Positions 9,475-18,646 of a DNA stretch of 41,900 nt are shown here, in pieces. Each line of letters begins with the position of its first letter. Positions within the stretch are counted from its first letter, which is position 1. The notes beneath the pieces are model-generated. The model saw only the letters and a list, made by a program, of their open reading frames with translations. It made no database searches and was not told the DNA's origin. The stretch lies in the NCBI GenBank assembly GCA_938001915.1, contig CALLBD010000075.1, positions 1 through 41,900 on the forward strand, given 5' to 3'. This DNA is from an uncultured Caulobacterales bacterium (lineage in GTDB: Bacteria; Pseudomonadota; Alphaproteobacteria; Caulobacterales; Maricaulaceae). Made by a program: the position numbers and the translations under genes.

Positions 9475-10311
9475 CTATTCGACCAGACAAATTACTTGCG
9501 CAATTCTACGGTCCCGCCGTAATTTATCCGCGGCAACCCCATAAGTTTCGAGTGAGAGCGGCTCTGTGCCTGTACCTGGCTCGGTTATAATTCCGGTTAG
9601 ATATCGCGGCGCGACGGAATAGACGCGGCCGCGGCGTGGGGCTTCTGCCGTGATGACACCGATAATTTCACCATCCTTATCCAGAACGGGCGCGCCGGAG
9701 AGCCCGCCGAGTGATCCCGTTAAATTCCGAGATCGTCCTAATTCGGACCAAGCTAAGACGGCTTCGTCATTTGTGTAACGGCCTCTAACTTTCATCCGGC
9801 TCCGTGAAATCAAACTGCCAACGACCTCTCCAGGTTTGCCTTGGGGAAAGCCGAAAAAATACCCGATTTCGCCAATTTGCCTTTGGGATTGCAAATCTGC
9901 GGGCAGGGGCCGGCGTTTCCAGTCTGAATTTAAAACGGCTAGGTCAGAATTTCGAATGATTTGCGTCTCGACAGAGAGTGTTCGGCCTGTGCCAATCCGA
10001 AGGCCGACTCGAGTACAGCCATCAACAACGTGCCGGGCCGTTAGCCAAAGCCCCTTATTATTTATAGAAAAGGCTGTCCCTACACTGGATTGGCTTGGCG
10101 CGACATCGACGAGAATAATTTCGTCACGCGGCGAGTCAGATGGGAGCATTGGACCCAGTTCGGGGCTTTCGGGCACATCCGCAATAACAACGTCTTGTCT
10201 GACGCTAAATGCGGTCACGACGAAGGCGGTCAAAAGTCCGCCATAAATCAGCCAGTCAGGAATTGTCCGCCGTTGTTTACGTCTCGAAAATCCGCCTTGG
10301 TCCGGGAACAT
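9475..10311 (-). CDS. Membrane-anchored trypsin-like serine protease
   Basis: A 278-residue S1-fold protease with one N-terminal membrane helix (about 20-36), so the catalytic domain should face the periplasm. The triad is visible: His94 in TARHVVDG, Asp123 in NSDLAVL and Ser205 in GGLSGAPVLD, where GLSGAP replaces the usual GNSGGP. The length and absence of a PDZ domain separate it from DegP/HtrA proteases. It begins three bases after the DUF350 stop codon, which indicates translational coupling. The extensin-like gene follows. Physiological substrate unknown. Confidence 0.85.
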   Translation of the reverse strand: MFPDQGGFSRRKQRRTIPDWLIYGGLLTAFVVTAFSVRQDVVIADVPESPELGPMLPSDSPRDEIILVDVAPSQSSVGTAFSINNKGLWLTARHVVDGCTRVGLRIGTGRTLSVETQIIRNSDLAVLNSDWKRRPLPADLQSQRQIGEIGYFFGFPQGKPGEVVGSLISRSRMKVRGRYTNDEAVLAWSELGRSRNLTGSLGGLSGAPVLDKDGEIIGVITAEAPRRGRVYSVAPRYLTGIITEPGTGTEPLSLETYGVAADKLRRDRRIAQVICLVE

Positions 10312-10314
10312 CGA

Positions 10315-10731
10315 TTAGCCGGAGATAGCAAAGGCAAGAATAATGGAGCCCGCCAATTTGAACGAGGCGAGAACCAATGTCGGCGCAATTTCATCCTTCT
10401 CGATACGTTCAGGCATGCCTCTGAATAAAATAATATCCGTCGCTCGGAAGAGGAATAGTTGGAACAAAAGAGAAAAAACTGTCCACAACCCCACATCAAA
10501 GAGCGACGATTTCTTTATCAGACAGGCCGCGACGGGAAGCGCCAAACTAAGTACCAGGCTCGAGAAGTGGATAGAGGCCGCAATATTCCCTGATTGGATA
10601 AGCTCTAGCTCTTTATGGGGGGTCAATCTCACATAGATTAAAACCGACCCAATGTAGAGTATGGCCACCATAACGAGGTAAAAAATAAGCTGTGGAAATC
10701 CAGCCGCGAGGCTATCAAATGCAGGCTGCAT
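10315..10731 (-). CDS. DUF350 family integral membrane protein
   Basis: A 138-residue protein with four predicted helices. The family signature is visible in the first half: a charged ELELIQSGNIAASIHFSS segment (about 41-58) between helices 1 and 2, then LPVAACLI. DUF350 proteins (YjfL-like) sit in the inner membrane and have no firm function. Gene order on the minus strand is DUF350, trypsin-like protease, extensin-like protein, so the three probably form one envelope operon. A 130-base gap with no strong terminator separates it from rlmN upstream. Confidence 0.8.
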   Translation of the reverse strand: MQPAFDSLAAGFPQLIFYLVMVAILYIGSVLIYVRLTPHKELELIQSGNIAASIHFSSLVLSLALPVAACLIKKSSLFDVGLWTVFSLLFQLFLFRATDIILFRGMPERIEKDEIAPTLVLASFKLAGSIILAFAISG

Positions 10732-10860
10732 AAAGCCGTCCGTCTCTTTATCGTTCTGCCCACGATATCTGGATCCACATTCCGAATATCTCCGACCGCG
10801 TAGTCCCGCTATTTCAGTAAAATTGCAAGACGATTGTCCCCAGATTAAGATGTAAAAAGC

Positions 10861-12015
10861 TTAAGGTTTGGCTTGTTTGCGCAACTCTGAGGCTCGCTTC
10901 TTTTCGCTGTCACTTTTAAGTTGTCCGCAGGCGGCAAAAATATCCTGCCCGCGTGTTTTTCGGATGGGGCTCGCATAGCCCGCCGCGTTGACCATATCGG
11001 AAAATTCTTTGATGGTTTCCATGTCCGAACACTCATACTCACTGCCGGGCCAAGGGTTGAATGGGATAAGGTTTACCTTGGCTGGAATGCCGCGCAACAG
11101 CTTGATGAGCTGCTTGGCGTGCCAGGGTTGGTCATTGACCCCTTTAAGCATGACATATTCAAAGGTAATGCGCCGCGAATTGGATAGGCCTGGATAATCA
11201 CGGCAGGCCTGCATCAGCTCCTTGAGCGGATATTTCTTATTAATCGGCATAATTTGCGTGCGTAGCTCATCATTGGCCGCGTGAAGCGAAATCGCGAGCT
11301 GCGCCTTTGTGCGTTCGCCCATAGGTCCGATTTCGGGGACAACGCCCGACGTTGACACAGTGATACGGCGACGGCCAATGCCAAGGCCCTCTGGGTCGCA
11401 GATGGTATCGAGCGCATCACCGACTTTTTCGGTATTATAGAGCGGTTCGCCCATGCCCATGAAGACGATGTTCGTTAGCTTGCGGTTTTCCTGTGTTGTC
11501 GGCCATTCACCCAAATCATCTCGCGCGATGATAACCTGCAACACGATTTCACGCGCCGTCAGATTCCGCACAAGACGCTGGGTGCCTGTGTGGCAAAAGG
11601 TACAGGTCAACGTGCAGCCTACTTGACTGGAGACACACAGAGCGCCTGTTTTTGACACATCAGGAATAAAGACGCTTTCGACTTCAACGCCGGGTGACAT
11701 GCGAATAAGATATTTTCGCGTACCGTCTTTGGAAATTAGGCGTTCCACAATTTCGGGGCGGTCTAAGGTAAATTCCGCGTCGAGTTTCGCCCGTAAGGGC
11801 TTGGCGATATTCGTCATGTCGTCAAAGGATTTGACGCCGTAATTATAGATCCAGTGAAAGATTTGCTTTGTCCGCATGCGGACTTTCTTGGGCTCAATGC
11901 CAATGCGCATCAGCTCATCCGCAATCTCTTTGCGGCCTAAACCGACAAGCGGGACTTTCCCGTCGGAACGGCAAGGGTCTGCTGGCGCGCGGTCTATGAG
12001 GGTTATTGAGGACAT
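10861..12015 (-). CDS. rlmN: RlmN, dual-specificity 23S rRNA/tRNA adenine-C2 methyltransferase
   Basis: Radical SAM enzyme that methylates C2 of A2503 in 23S rRNA and A37 in some tRNAs. With ATG at 12015 the product is 384 residues, the normal family length. The cluster cysteines are C134, C138 and C141 (CTLTCTFC), preceded by [14 protein letters not shown], the SLHAAND segment and the C-terminal catalytic cysteine in FAACGQL are all present. The frame runs on to 12177, but that would overlap xseA and adds unrelated residues, so the shorter start is preferred; an ATG at 12120 is a weaker alternative. Divergent from xseA. Confidence 0.95.
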   Translation of the reverse strand: MSSITLIDRAPADPCRSDGKVPLVGLGRKEIADELMRIGIEPKKVRMRTKQIFHWIYNYGVKSFDDMTNIAKPLRAKLDAEFTLDRPEIVERLISKDGTRKYLIRMSPGVEVESVFIPDVSKTGALCVSSQVGCTLTCTFCHTGTQRLVRNLTAREIVLQVIIARDDLGEWPTTQENRKLTNIVFMGMGEPLYNTEKVGDALDTICDPEGLGIGRRRITVSTSGVVPEIGPMGERTKAQLAISLHAANDELRTQIMPINKKYPLKELMQACRDYPGLSNSRRITFEYVMLKGVNDQPWHAKQLIKLLRGIPAKVNLIPFNPWPGSEYECSDMETIKEFSDMVNAAGYASPIRKTRGQDIFAACGQLKSDSEKKRASELRKQAKP

Positions 12016-12118
12016 GGCGCGGCCTCTATCATGAGTAAGCGCAAGCGCAAAGCCCGCAGACGCAGAGCCTATTAAGGCAAAAGATGACTTGCGGTGTCGA
12101 ATCCTATAGCGGGTCTCC

Positions 12119-13537
12119 ATGTCAACAAACACGCCAGAATTTACGGTTTCCGAACTCGCGCAATCACTTAAGCGCACGGTTGAAGAGACCTATGGTCATG
12201 TGCGGGTGCGCGGTGAGCTTGGCCGAACCACTATTGCAAAATCTGGCCATTGTTATTTGGACATCAAAGACGACCGCGCGGTGATAAATTCTATCATCTG
12301 GAAAGGCGTCATGTCGCGCCTGTCCATGCGTCCCGAAGAAGGTATGGAGGTTATATGCGAGGGGAAGCTGTCCACCTATCCGGGGCGGTCAAATTATCAG
12401 CTGATTATCGATAAAATGGAATTGGCGGGCGCGGGCGCGCTCATGGCGCTGTTTGAAAAGCGCAAGAAAATGCTCGCGAGTGAAGGACTCTTTGCGCCAG
12501 AACGCAAACGCGAGCTACCCTTCCTGCCCAAAACCATTGGCGTTGTGACCTCGCCAACGGGCTCGGTTATTCGCGATATTTTACACCGCATCACCGACCG
12601 TTTCCCAAGTCACGTTTTGGTCTGGCCCGTGCTTGTGCAGGGCGAGAAAGCGGCGGAGCAGATTACGGCGGCGATTAAAGGCTTTAATGAAGCGGAGGGC
12701 TTTCCGCGTCCCGATGTTTTAATTGTCGCGCGGGGCGGCGGCTCGATGGAAGACCTCTGGTGTTTTAATGAGGAAACTGTCGCGCGCGCGGCGGCCAATT
12801 CCGAGATACCGCTTATTTCTGCGGTGGGGCACGAGACCGATTGGACCTTGATTGATTTTGTAGCGGATTACCGCGCGCCAACCCCAACGGGCGCTGCCGA
12901 AGTGGCTGTGCCTGTGCGCGCCGATTGGGTGGAGACGGTGGACGACTACGGTCTGCGCCTGCTGCGGGCTCTGCGCCGCACCACCACAGAGCGCGCTACG
13001 ACATTGCGGGCCGCGCGCTTGCCCCGCATCGATACAGTCCTCGCGCCCGCCCGCCAGCGCCTCGATAGTAACCGCGCGTCTCTACCGCCAATTTCGCGCC
13101 TCCTTGACCCGAAGAAAAATGCGCTGGCCCGCCAAGGCCAAGCGCTGCAATCGGCCATGCGTTTTACCAAACAACGCCAGATATCCAAACTGTCGCAGCA
13201 GAGCGAAACGCTCACGCGATATGGTCGCTCGGCGCAATCAGCCTTGCAACGACAGCTCGAAACCCAATCTCGCCGCCTCGACCGCGCGGGTAAATTGCTC
13301 GACGCCTATTCCTATAAAGGCACATTAGATCGCGGCTTCGCGCTCGTGCGGGATGAGGCAGGCACAGTCATTCGGTCTAAAACTGCGGCCTCTTCGGGGC
13401 AGGCGGTCAGCCTGACATTTGCCGATGGAGAGCTCGGCGCCGTCATAACGGGCGGGACAGCGCTCAAAGCGCCGCGCAAATCTGCAAAGCCGTCCAAGCA
13501 AAAAGAGACCGATAAAAAGCAGGCAGACCTGTTTTAA
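12119..13537 (+). CDS. xseA: Exodeoxyribonuclease VII large subunit
   Basis: A 472-residue XseA. The N-terminal OB-fold ([19 protein letters not shown], then [11 protein letters not shown]) is followed by the catalytic domain with [13 protein letters not shown] near 143-155, [12 protein letters not shown] near 203-214 and [24 protein letters not shown] near 237-260. A long alpha-helical arm (about 290-410) is followed by the FALVRD C-terminal segment and a basic tail. With the XseB subunit, which is not in the window, it degrades single-stranded DNA from both ends. It starts a plus-strand run xseA, DUF2093, M23 lipoprotein, chorismate mutase with gaps of 29, 0 and 5 bases, so these are probably one operon. 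Confidence 0.96.
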   Translation: MSTNTPEFTVSELAQSLKRTVEETYGHVRVRGELGRTTIAKSGHCYLDIKDDRAVINSIIWKGVMSRLSMRPEEGMEVICEGKLSTYPGRSNYQLIIDKMELAGAGALMALFEKRKKMLASEGLFAPERKRELPFLPKTIGVVTSPTGSVIRDILHRITDRFPSHVLVWPVLVQGEKAAEQITAAIKGFNEAEGFPRPDVLIVARGGGSMEDLWCFNEETVARAAANSEIPLISAVGHETDWTLIDFVADYRAPTPTGAAEVAVPVRADWVETVDDYGLRLLRALRRTTTERATTLRAARLPRIDTVLAPARQRLDSNRASLPPISRLLDPKKNALARQGQALQSAMRFTKQRQISKLSQQSETLTRYGRSAQSALQRQLETQSRRLDRAGKLLDAYSYKGTLDRGFALVRDEAGTVIRSKTAASSGQAVSLTFADGELGAVITGGTALKAPRKSAKPSKQKETDKKQADLF

Positions 13538-13566
13538 TTTAACCCTTTTCCCTCTACATTAAACCC

Positions 13567-13779
13567 ATGACAGGTTTTTTCAAAAATCAGGGCGAAGCCA
13601 AAATTCATTTTGGCGCGTCTGACTTCACAATCATGGAGACGGGCAGCTATGTGCTCTGCGCCGTGACGGGTGAGAAAATCCCACTGGAAATGCTCCGCTA
13701 CTGGAATGCCGACCGCCAAGAAGCCTACAAAGATGCGGCGGCCAGCCTCGAAGGCTTTAAACGCGCGGGCGCGATTTAG
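13567..13779 (+). CDS. DUF2093 domain-containing small protein
   Basis: A 70-residue protein typical of the alphaproteobacterial DUF2093 family. It shows the conserved core: AKIHFGASDFTIMETGSYV near 12-30, then CAVTGEKIPLEMLRYWNADRQEAY near 31-54. There is no signal or membrane segment. The function is unknown; the family is very often found directly after xseA, as here. Its stop codon is followed at once by the ATG of the next gene. Confidence 0.88.
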   Translation: MTGFFKNQGEAKIHFGASDFTIMETGSYVLCAVTGEKIPLEMLRYWNADRQEAYKDAAASLEGFKRAGAI

Positions 13780-14772
13780 ATGCGGGCTTGGCTTGCCATA
13801 TGTGCGGTAGCGCTGAGCGCCTGTGCGGCGGAGCCTGAGGCTGAAGCACAGCCGACTTTGCGCTCTGACCTAGAGATCAAAGTGAAAGAACATGACGTTA
13901 AGACCGACGTTCTTGATGTTTCACAGCATGATAGCTCTGAAGGTGATATCGCAACCACGCTCAAGGTAGCTCAACGAGACTTTGAAACTGTCTCGGGATG
14001 GATGACCAAGGGGAACCTTTATTGCGAAGGTATCGCCAAACAAGGCGGTCTCGTTATCTGCCAAACAACACCCAATGCCCGCGTAGAAGTAGGCCGGTCT
14101 GAAAACGACACCTATACCCAAACCGCCAATAAGAACGGCGTGCTCCTCGTAGGTTTTGACCGAGATGAACCTGCCGCCTTTGTTCGGGTTGGCGATGCGC
14201 GCGTCGATTTCAACATCGAGAAACGCGACTATGACATCTCTCGCATTGACGGCCTGCCAAAGAAATTCGTGAGCGAATATACGCCAGAACAGCTCGCGCA
14301 AATCCGAAAAGCGAGCGCCCTGAAAAAAGTCGGCTTCGCGTCTAAGGTTGAGGAGGTCGGGTTCAGGAACGGCTTTATCTATCCCGTAACAACCCACACC
14401 AAGACGACCAATTTCGGCGCGCAGCGAATTCTCAATGGCGAGCCTAAACGTCCGCATTTTGGTGTTGATTTGGCCGCGCCAAAAGGCACGCCTATCCTTG
14501 CGCCAGCCGACGGGATTGTTAGCCTCGCCAGCGAGGAGATGTATTTCGAAGGCTCTCTGATTATGATTGACCACGGGCAAGGCCTTATTTCCTATTATCT
14601 GCATAATGAAACGGTGGATGTCGAAGAAGGCCAGCGCGTCACCCAAGGCCAGCAAATCGGCACGGTCGGCTCGCGTGGACGCTCAACTGGTCCGCATTTA
14701 TGTTGGCGGCTGAAATGGCGGGGCCGCAATCTCGACCCAGAATTACTGACGGAGTGGCCGCAGCGCGGCTAA
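13780..14772 (+). CDS. M23 family (LytM-fold) peptidase-like lipoprotein
   Basis: A 330-residue exported protein. The N-terminus is a lipoprotein signal with lipobox LSAC (cysteine 15). A variable region to about residue 200 is followed by the M23 domain: HFGVDLAAPKGTP near 227-239 supplies the first zinc His and Asp, YYLHNETVDVEEGQRV near 268-283 matches the Y-x-H segment, and GPHLCWRLKWRGRNLDPELL ends the domain. The final metal ligand, normally the second His of HxH, is Cys here. Such proteins cut peptidoglycan cross-links or act as amidase activators when degenerate. ATG follows the DUF2093 stop with no gap. Confidence 0.88.
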   Translation: MRAWLAICAVALSACAAEPEAEAQPTLRSDLEIKVKEHDVKTDVLDVSQHDSSEGDIATTLKVAQRDFETVSGWMTKGNLYCEGIAKQGGLVICQTTPNARVEVGRSENDTYTQTANKNGVLLVGFDRDEPAAFVRVGDARVDFNIEKRDYDISRIDGLPKKFVSEYTPEQLAQIRKASALKKVGFASKVEEVGFRNGFIYPVTTHTKTTNFGAQRILNGEPKRPHFGVDLAAPKGTPILAPADGIVSLASEEMYFEGSLIMIDHGQGLISYYLHNETVDVEEGQRVTQGQQIGTVGSRGRSTGPHLCWRLKWRGRNLDPELLTEWPQRG

Positions 14773-14777
14773 GATCT

Positions 14778-15101
14778 ATGGCTAAGAAACCCGAAGACTG
14801 CCAGACCATGTTGGAAGTCCGCGAAGGCGTTGACGCACTTGACCGCGAGCTCGTGCGGCTCCTTGTGACGCGCCAAGGCTATATGCACGCCGCCGCGCGG
14901 ATTAAACCCAATCGCGAGGCCGTTTATGACGCCCCGCGTATTGAAGATGTCGTCAGCAAGGTCCTTGCCGAAGCCAAAATTCAAGGCTTGTCAGCCGATA
15001 TTGCCGAACCCGTTTGGCGCAAACTCATCGAGCGCTGCATCGCCCATGAATTTGACGTCTATGACGAAACCCGCCCCGAGGGCGCTCAAAAAACGGCTTA
15101 G
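14778..15101 (+). CDS. Chorismate mutase, AroQ type
   Basis: A 107-residue all-helical chorismate mutase that converts chorismate to prephenate for Phe and Tyr synthesis. Active-site residues of the AroQ class are visible: Arg in LEVREGVDALD near residue 15, Arg in LLVTRQ near 33, Lys in AARIK near 43, Asp and Arg in DAPRIEDVV near 52-60, and the C-terminal helix PVWRKLIERCIAHEF. No fused dehydratase or dehydrogenase domain is present. ATG at 14778, five bases after the M23 stop, was chosen over an upstream in-frame start at 14700 that lies inside the M23 gene. Convergent with the NTF2-like lipoprotein, with a 4-base stop overlap. Confidence 0.88.
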   Translation: MAKKPEDCQTMLEVREGVDALDRELVRLLVTRQGYMHAAARIKPNREAVYDAPRIEDVVSKVLAEAKIQGLSADIAEPVWRKLIERCIAHEFDVYDETRPEGAQKTA

Positions 15102-15529
15102 TTCGAAACTGCGGGATAATACCAAACGCGGCGAATGAGATCATCTTCTAGCTCATAGACACTCAGTGCACTTTGAGATTTTGTATCGCCTGATTTTGTA
15201 CTCCAGCTCGCCGTTTCGATGACGGAGACATAATTTCCGTTCACGCTCCATCCGCTTAATGTCCCCGAAATTTTCATGGGAGATTTGAAAAAATCTTGCA
15301 TGGATTTTGTGAGATTATCCCGGCCTGCAACTTCAAGAGACATTTCTGAACCGCCCACATTGAACCATTCAATATCGGGATGTTCCACTTTAGCCATAGC
15401 CGCGGCATCTTGCGCATTAAAGGCGCTCATATGCTGCAGGATGACAGGATGCGGGGCGGCGGCGGGCGTGGTTTCACCCTGCGTGCATGCGGAAAGTATT
15501 AAAGCGGCGGCGATAAGAATATGTTTCAT
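15098..15529 (-). CDS. NTF2-like (SnoaL-type) lipoprotein
   Basis: A 143-residue exported protein. A short signal ends in lipobox LSAC (cysteine 15), followed by a single NTF2/SnoaL-like cone-shaped domain: VILQHMSAFNAQDAAAMAKVEHPDIEWF near 29-56, then a run of beta strands ending in IRRVWYYP. NTF2-like domains bind small ligands or act as scaffolds, and no catalytic residues can be assigned. Its start overlaps the lpxL stop by four bases (ATGA), so it is translated as the last gene of the lipid A operon; a link to envelope biogenesis is inference from position. Confidence 0.75.
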   Translation of the reverse strand: MKHILIAAALILSACTQGETTPAAAPHPVILQHMSAFNAQDAAAMAKVEHPDIEWFNVGGSEMSLEVAGRDNLTKSMQDFFKSPMKISGTLSGWSVNGNYVSVIETASWSTKSGDTKSQSALSVYELEDDLIRRVWYYPAVSN

Positions 15530-16401
15530 TTCGCATTCCTATAAAGCGATTTCGGCCAACGGCGATGAACCCAAAACCATTGGGCGGGGGCTTCGCGCAC
15601 GCGGGCTTCGATAAAGTCATTGACCTGCAGGACGCCCGCAAGGACATCAGCGGCTCTATCGCCCGTGAACTCTAAGGCGATGGGCGGATAGAATGTGACG
15701 ATGAATTTTGACTTCTGCCGGGTCACACACATGGGCACCAAAGGCCGTTTCGTTTTCAGCGCGAGCCGCACCGCGCCTTGCGCTGTCATGGCGGGCTCTC
15801 CGAAAAATGGTACCTCTAGCCCCGCGTTGAATTTCTGATCATTGAGCAAGGCGACGCTCTCACCTTTTTTCAGCGTTTCAAACAGCTCTCGCCCGCTTGC
15901 GTGACCCGTTTTCTGTATCAGAAATTTCGTCCCATAGGCCTCGCGCTGTTTTCTGACGCGCGCATCAATCAAGGGGTTATTGATTTTGCGATAGGTAATG
16001 TGTGTCGTGTGCTGCGATTGCGTCAGGACCGTTGCCATGACTTCCCAATTGGCGAAATGCCCAGAGATCATAATCGCGGGTTGGTTTTCTGTGAAATGCT
16101 CCAGACCTCTTATCTCAACACGGCTATTTTTAGAGAAGGGTTTAAGGCGGTCGGTGAGCGGAAACTCCGCAAAGGTTCTGCCCAAATTATCCCATTGAGC
16201 CCGCAGGAGAGCTTTAATCTCGGTGTCGGATTTTTCAGGGAAGGCCGTGCGCAGACCCGTTTCCGCAATATGGCGTTTGGACGTCAGCGGCCCAATGAGT
16301 TTGACAATAGCCGCGCCAAAGGCAGATACAAATCCAAAAGGCAAGAGCCGCATTAGACCTGTCACAACATCATAGGCAAGTGCCTCTAAGCGGTGTTTCA
16401 T
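15526..16401 (-). CDS. lpxL: Lipid A biosynthesis (KDO)2-lipid IVA acyltransferase, LpxL/HtrB family
   Basis: A 291-residue inner-membrane acyltransferase that adds a secondary acyl chain to the Kdo2-lipid A precursor. The family catalytic motif is visible as GHFANWEVMA near 114-123 (H followed five residues later by E), with an N-terminal amphipathic helix and the later blocks LLNDQKFNAGLEVPFFG near 185-201 and WFWVHRRWPKS near the C-terminus. Only one late acyltransferase is seen here, so which secondary acylation it performs is undecided (LpxL or LpxM type). ATG overlaps the lpxK stop by four bases. Confidence 0.9.
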   Translation of the reverse strand: MKHRLEALAYDVVTGLMRLLPFGFVSAFGAAIVKLIGPLTSKRHIAETGLRTAFPEKSDTEIKALLRAQWDNLGRTFAEFPLTDRLKPFSKNSRVEIRGLEHFTENQPAIMISGHFANWEVMATVLTQSQHTTHITYRKINNPLIDARVRKQREAYGTKFLIQKTGHASGRELFETLKKGESVALLNDQKFNAGLEVPFFGEPAMTAQGAVRLALKTKRPLVPMCVTRQKSKFIVTFYPPIALEFTGDRAADVLAGVLQVNDFIEARVREAPAQWFWVHRRWPKSLYRNAK

Positions 16402-17393
16402 TTTGCCATCTCAATGATGGGATGTAGGAGCCGCCGCAAGGTTAGCTCATCTTCAAAAACAACAGAGACAGGCCAAATTTGCACGCCTTTTCGGTAGCCT
16501 TTCGGCAGACGAACATAATCTTTTTCGGTCGTAATAAGCCCCGCTTCCATTTCCGAGGCGAGCATAAAGAGGCTTTCAATATCTGAGTCCTTATATTTAT
16601 AATGGTCGGCAAAACTATTGGTCTCGACAACATTTGCGCCAGAGCGGTTGAGGCTATCGAAAAATTTCTCAGGCCGCCCAATGCCGGCAAAGGCATAGAG
16701 TTTACCCTTTGGCGGCTGTGTACGCGGAGCGAGGTAGGCGGGAATGACGATTTGGCCTTTGAGCTGATTGCGCAAGGTTTCGGAAATTTCGAAATCTGGC
16801 GTCGGCTTCAAGAGGATAATCGCGTCGGAGCGCTCGAGCGCCGCCTCTAAATTTTCGCGCAAAGGACCAGCTGGGAAAACGCAGCCATTGCCAAATCCGA
16901 CTTCCGCATCGACCACAAGAAAAGAGAGGGTTTTCTCAAGGCTTGGGTTTTGATGGCCGTCATCCATGATGATGACTTTCGCGCCATTGGACACCGCCGT
17001 CAGCGCGCCTTCATCGCGGCCCGCGGCGACCCAAACGGGTCCATGTCTGCGTAGAAGCAGCGGCTCATCTCCCACATCTTCCGCCGTATGATCGGGGTCA
17101 ACGGCTGTCGGACCTTTTTCGCGCCCGCCATAGCCGCGAGACAATCCGTGGGCACCAACGCCAAGACGGCGCATAGATTGCAAGAGGTAAGACACCACAG
17201 GCGTTTTCCCTGTCCCGCCCAATGTCGCATTGCCCACACATATAACGGGCACGCCGGGATCAATGGGGTCGGTTGTTTTGAGGCGGTGGGCCGCCGCTTT
17301 GCCGTAAAGCCAACCAAAGGGTCGCAAAACCGTACGGAGCGCCGTTTTGGCTTCGGGGCCTGTTCGATGATTCCAAAAATCTGGCGCTTTCAC
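16398..17393 (-). CDS. lpxK: Tetraacyldisaccharide 4'-kinase
   Basis: A 331-residue kinase that phosphorylates the 4' position of the tetraacyl disaccharide to give lipid IVA. The Walker A motif GNATLGGTGKTP (about 53-64) follows an N-terminal membrane-associated segment. SRGYGG near 84-89 and the Walker B-like IIMDDGHQNPSLEK near 139-152 fit LpxK; C-terminal FADHYKYKDSDIE and TTEKDYVRLP are also typical. The start is GTG at 17393, overlapping the waaA stop (GTGA), consistent with coupled translation. In many alphaproteobacteria lpxK follows waaA, as here. Confidence 0.94.
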   Translation of the reverse strand: MKAPDFWNHRTGPEAKTALRTVLRPFGWLYGKAAAHRLKTTDPIDPGVPVICVGNATLGGTGKTPVVSYLLQSMRRLGVGAHGLSRGYGGREKGPTAVDPDHTAEDVGDEPLLLRRHGPVWVAAGRDEGALTAVSNGAKVIIMDDGHQNPSLEKTLSFLVVDAEVGFGNGCVFPAGPLRENLEAALERSDAIILLKPTPDFEISETLRNQLKGQIVIPAYLAPRTQPPKGKLYAFAGIGRPEKFFDSLNRSGANVVETNSFADHYKYKDSDIESLFMLASEMEAGLITTEKDYVRLPKGYRKGVQIWPVSVVFEDELTLRRLLHPIIEMAK

Positions 17394-18646
17394 AGGAGAG
17401 ACCGCAATTTGGCGATTGTGTAATCAAGGATACCCGCACTTTCTTCCGCGAGTGATTTTGCGCGGCCTGCCATTTGCCGCGCAGCCGCTGGGTCTTTCAA
17501 CAGCGCCAGGACGGATTTTTCTAATTTCTTCGCGGAAGTCACGCGGATGGCTGCTTTATGGTTGAAGAATGTCGCATATAACTCGGTAAAGCTGGCAATA
17601 TGGGGGCCTGTCAAGATGGGGATGCCTGCGCGGGCCGGTTCAAGCGGGTTATGTCCCATGAGGCTGTCATGTAGGGAGCCGCCAATAAAGGCTACATCAG
17701 CCAGGTCGAGTGCCAATCCCATCTCGCCTAATGTGTCCATTACATAGATGGATGTCGCATCTGTCGGCACCTCGCCTTTCGACCGCAGTGCGATGTCATG
17801 CCCCGCGCAGAGCGCCGCAATCTCGCCGCCGCGCTCAGGGTGACGCGGTACCCAAATTAGGAGTGCGTCCGCGCGTTTTCCGGGGCCAGCGATATGGGCC
17901 TCTAATATTTGGGCTTCCTCTGGGCCGTGGGTGCTGGCGGCGAGCCAAACGGGGCGGTGCCCGATGGCATTTTTTAACTTTAAGGAGTCTTTGGCGTCAA
18001 ATTCCAGGGCTGGCGCGGCTGTTTTCAGATTGCCGATTTGTGAGATGACATTTCCGCCCAAAAATTTGAGGGCATTATGCGTCAGTGTGTCGGCAGGAAG
18101 AATGATGTCAAAGGTCGAAAAAATCTGGCGGGCGAAGGCACGTTTCTTTCGCCAACGATCAACCGAATTTTGGCTCATCCGGGCATTTATCAGCGCCATT
18201 TTTGCGCCGCTGGATTTGGTTTGTAGGACGAGGTTTGGCCAGATCTCGCTCTCCGCCCAAACGGCGAGATCGGGTTTCCAATGGCTTAGAAAACGCGCGA
18301 CAAAATTGGGACCGTCTAAAGGTGCCATTTGATGAAAGGCCCGGGGCGGCAAGCGCTCGGCCATAATTTTGGCGGAGGTCATCGTGCCGCTGGTAACGAG
18401 AATATGGAGCGTGGGGTCTTCTTCCAATAACCGCTTTATAAGCGGTAGCAGCATAGAGGTCTCGCCGACGCTGGCGCCGTGCATCCACACCAACCGCCCA
18501 TCGGGGCGGGGTAGGGAGGCGATGCCTTTGCGCTCACCCGTGCGGGCTTCATCCTCCTTGCCGGATTTGATGCGGCGTTTGAGGATATATCCTGCAAAGG
18601 GCTCTAGCAGGCGCATGACGCGCCGATATGTGCCCGCCCAGCTCAT
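17390..18646 (-). CDS. waaA: 3-deoxy-D-manno-octulosonic acid (Kdo) transferase
   Basis: A 418-residue GT30 glycosyltransferase that adds Kdo to lipid IVA at the cytoplasmic face of the inner membrane. Visible blocks are the catalytic GASVGET near 56-62, VTSGTMTSA near 84-92, WAESEIWPNL near 129-138, WLAASTHGPEE near 226-236, PRHPERG, and FIGGSLHDSLMGHNPLEPARAGIPILTGP near 315-343. Domain order and length are those of WaaA/KdtA. Whether it adds one or more Kdo residues cannot be told. Start ATG overlaps the DUF374 stop by four bases (ATGA). Confidence 0.95.
   Translation of the reverse strand: MSWAGTYRRVMRLLEPFAGYILKRRIKSGKEDEARTGERKGIASLPRPDGRLVWMHGASVGETSMLLPLIKRLLEEDPTLHILVTSGTMTSAKIMAERLPPRAFHQMAPLDGPNFVARFLSHWKPDLAVWAESEIWPNLVLQTKSSGAKMALINARMSQNSVDRWRKKRAFARQIFSTFDIILPADTLTHNALKFLGGNVISQIGNLKTAAPALEFDAKDSLKLKNAIGHRPVWLAASTHGPEEAQILEAHIAGPGKRADALLIWVPRHPERGGEIAALCAGHDIALRSKGEVPTDATSIYVMDTLGEMGLALDLADVAFIGGSLHDSLMGHNPLEPARAGIPILTGPHIASFTELYATFFNHKAAIRVTSAKKLEKSVLALLKDPAAARQMAGRAKSLAEESAGILDYTIAKLRSLL

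Noticed and set aside
13921-14655. 244-codon frame antisense to the M23 lipoprotein gene
   Set aside because: Long only because of the codon pattern of the real gene; no family features.
15901-16356. 151-codon frame antisense to lpxL
   Set aside because: The opposite strand encodes a clear LpxL with all motifs and 4-base operon overlaps.
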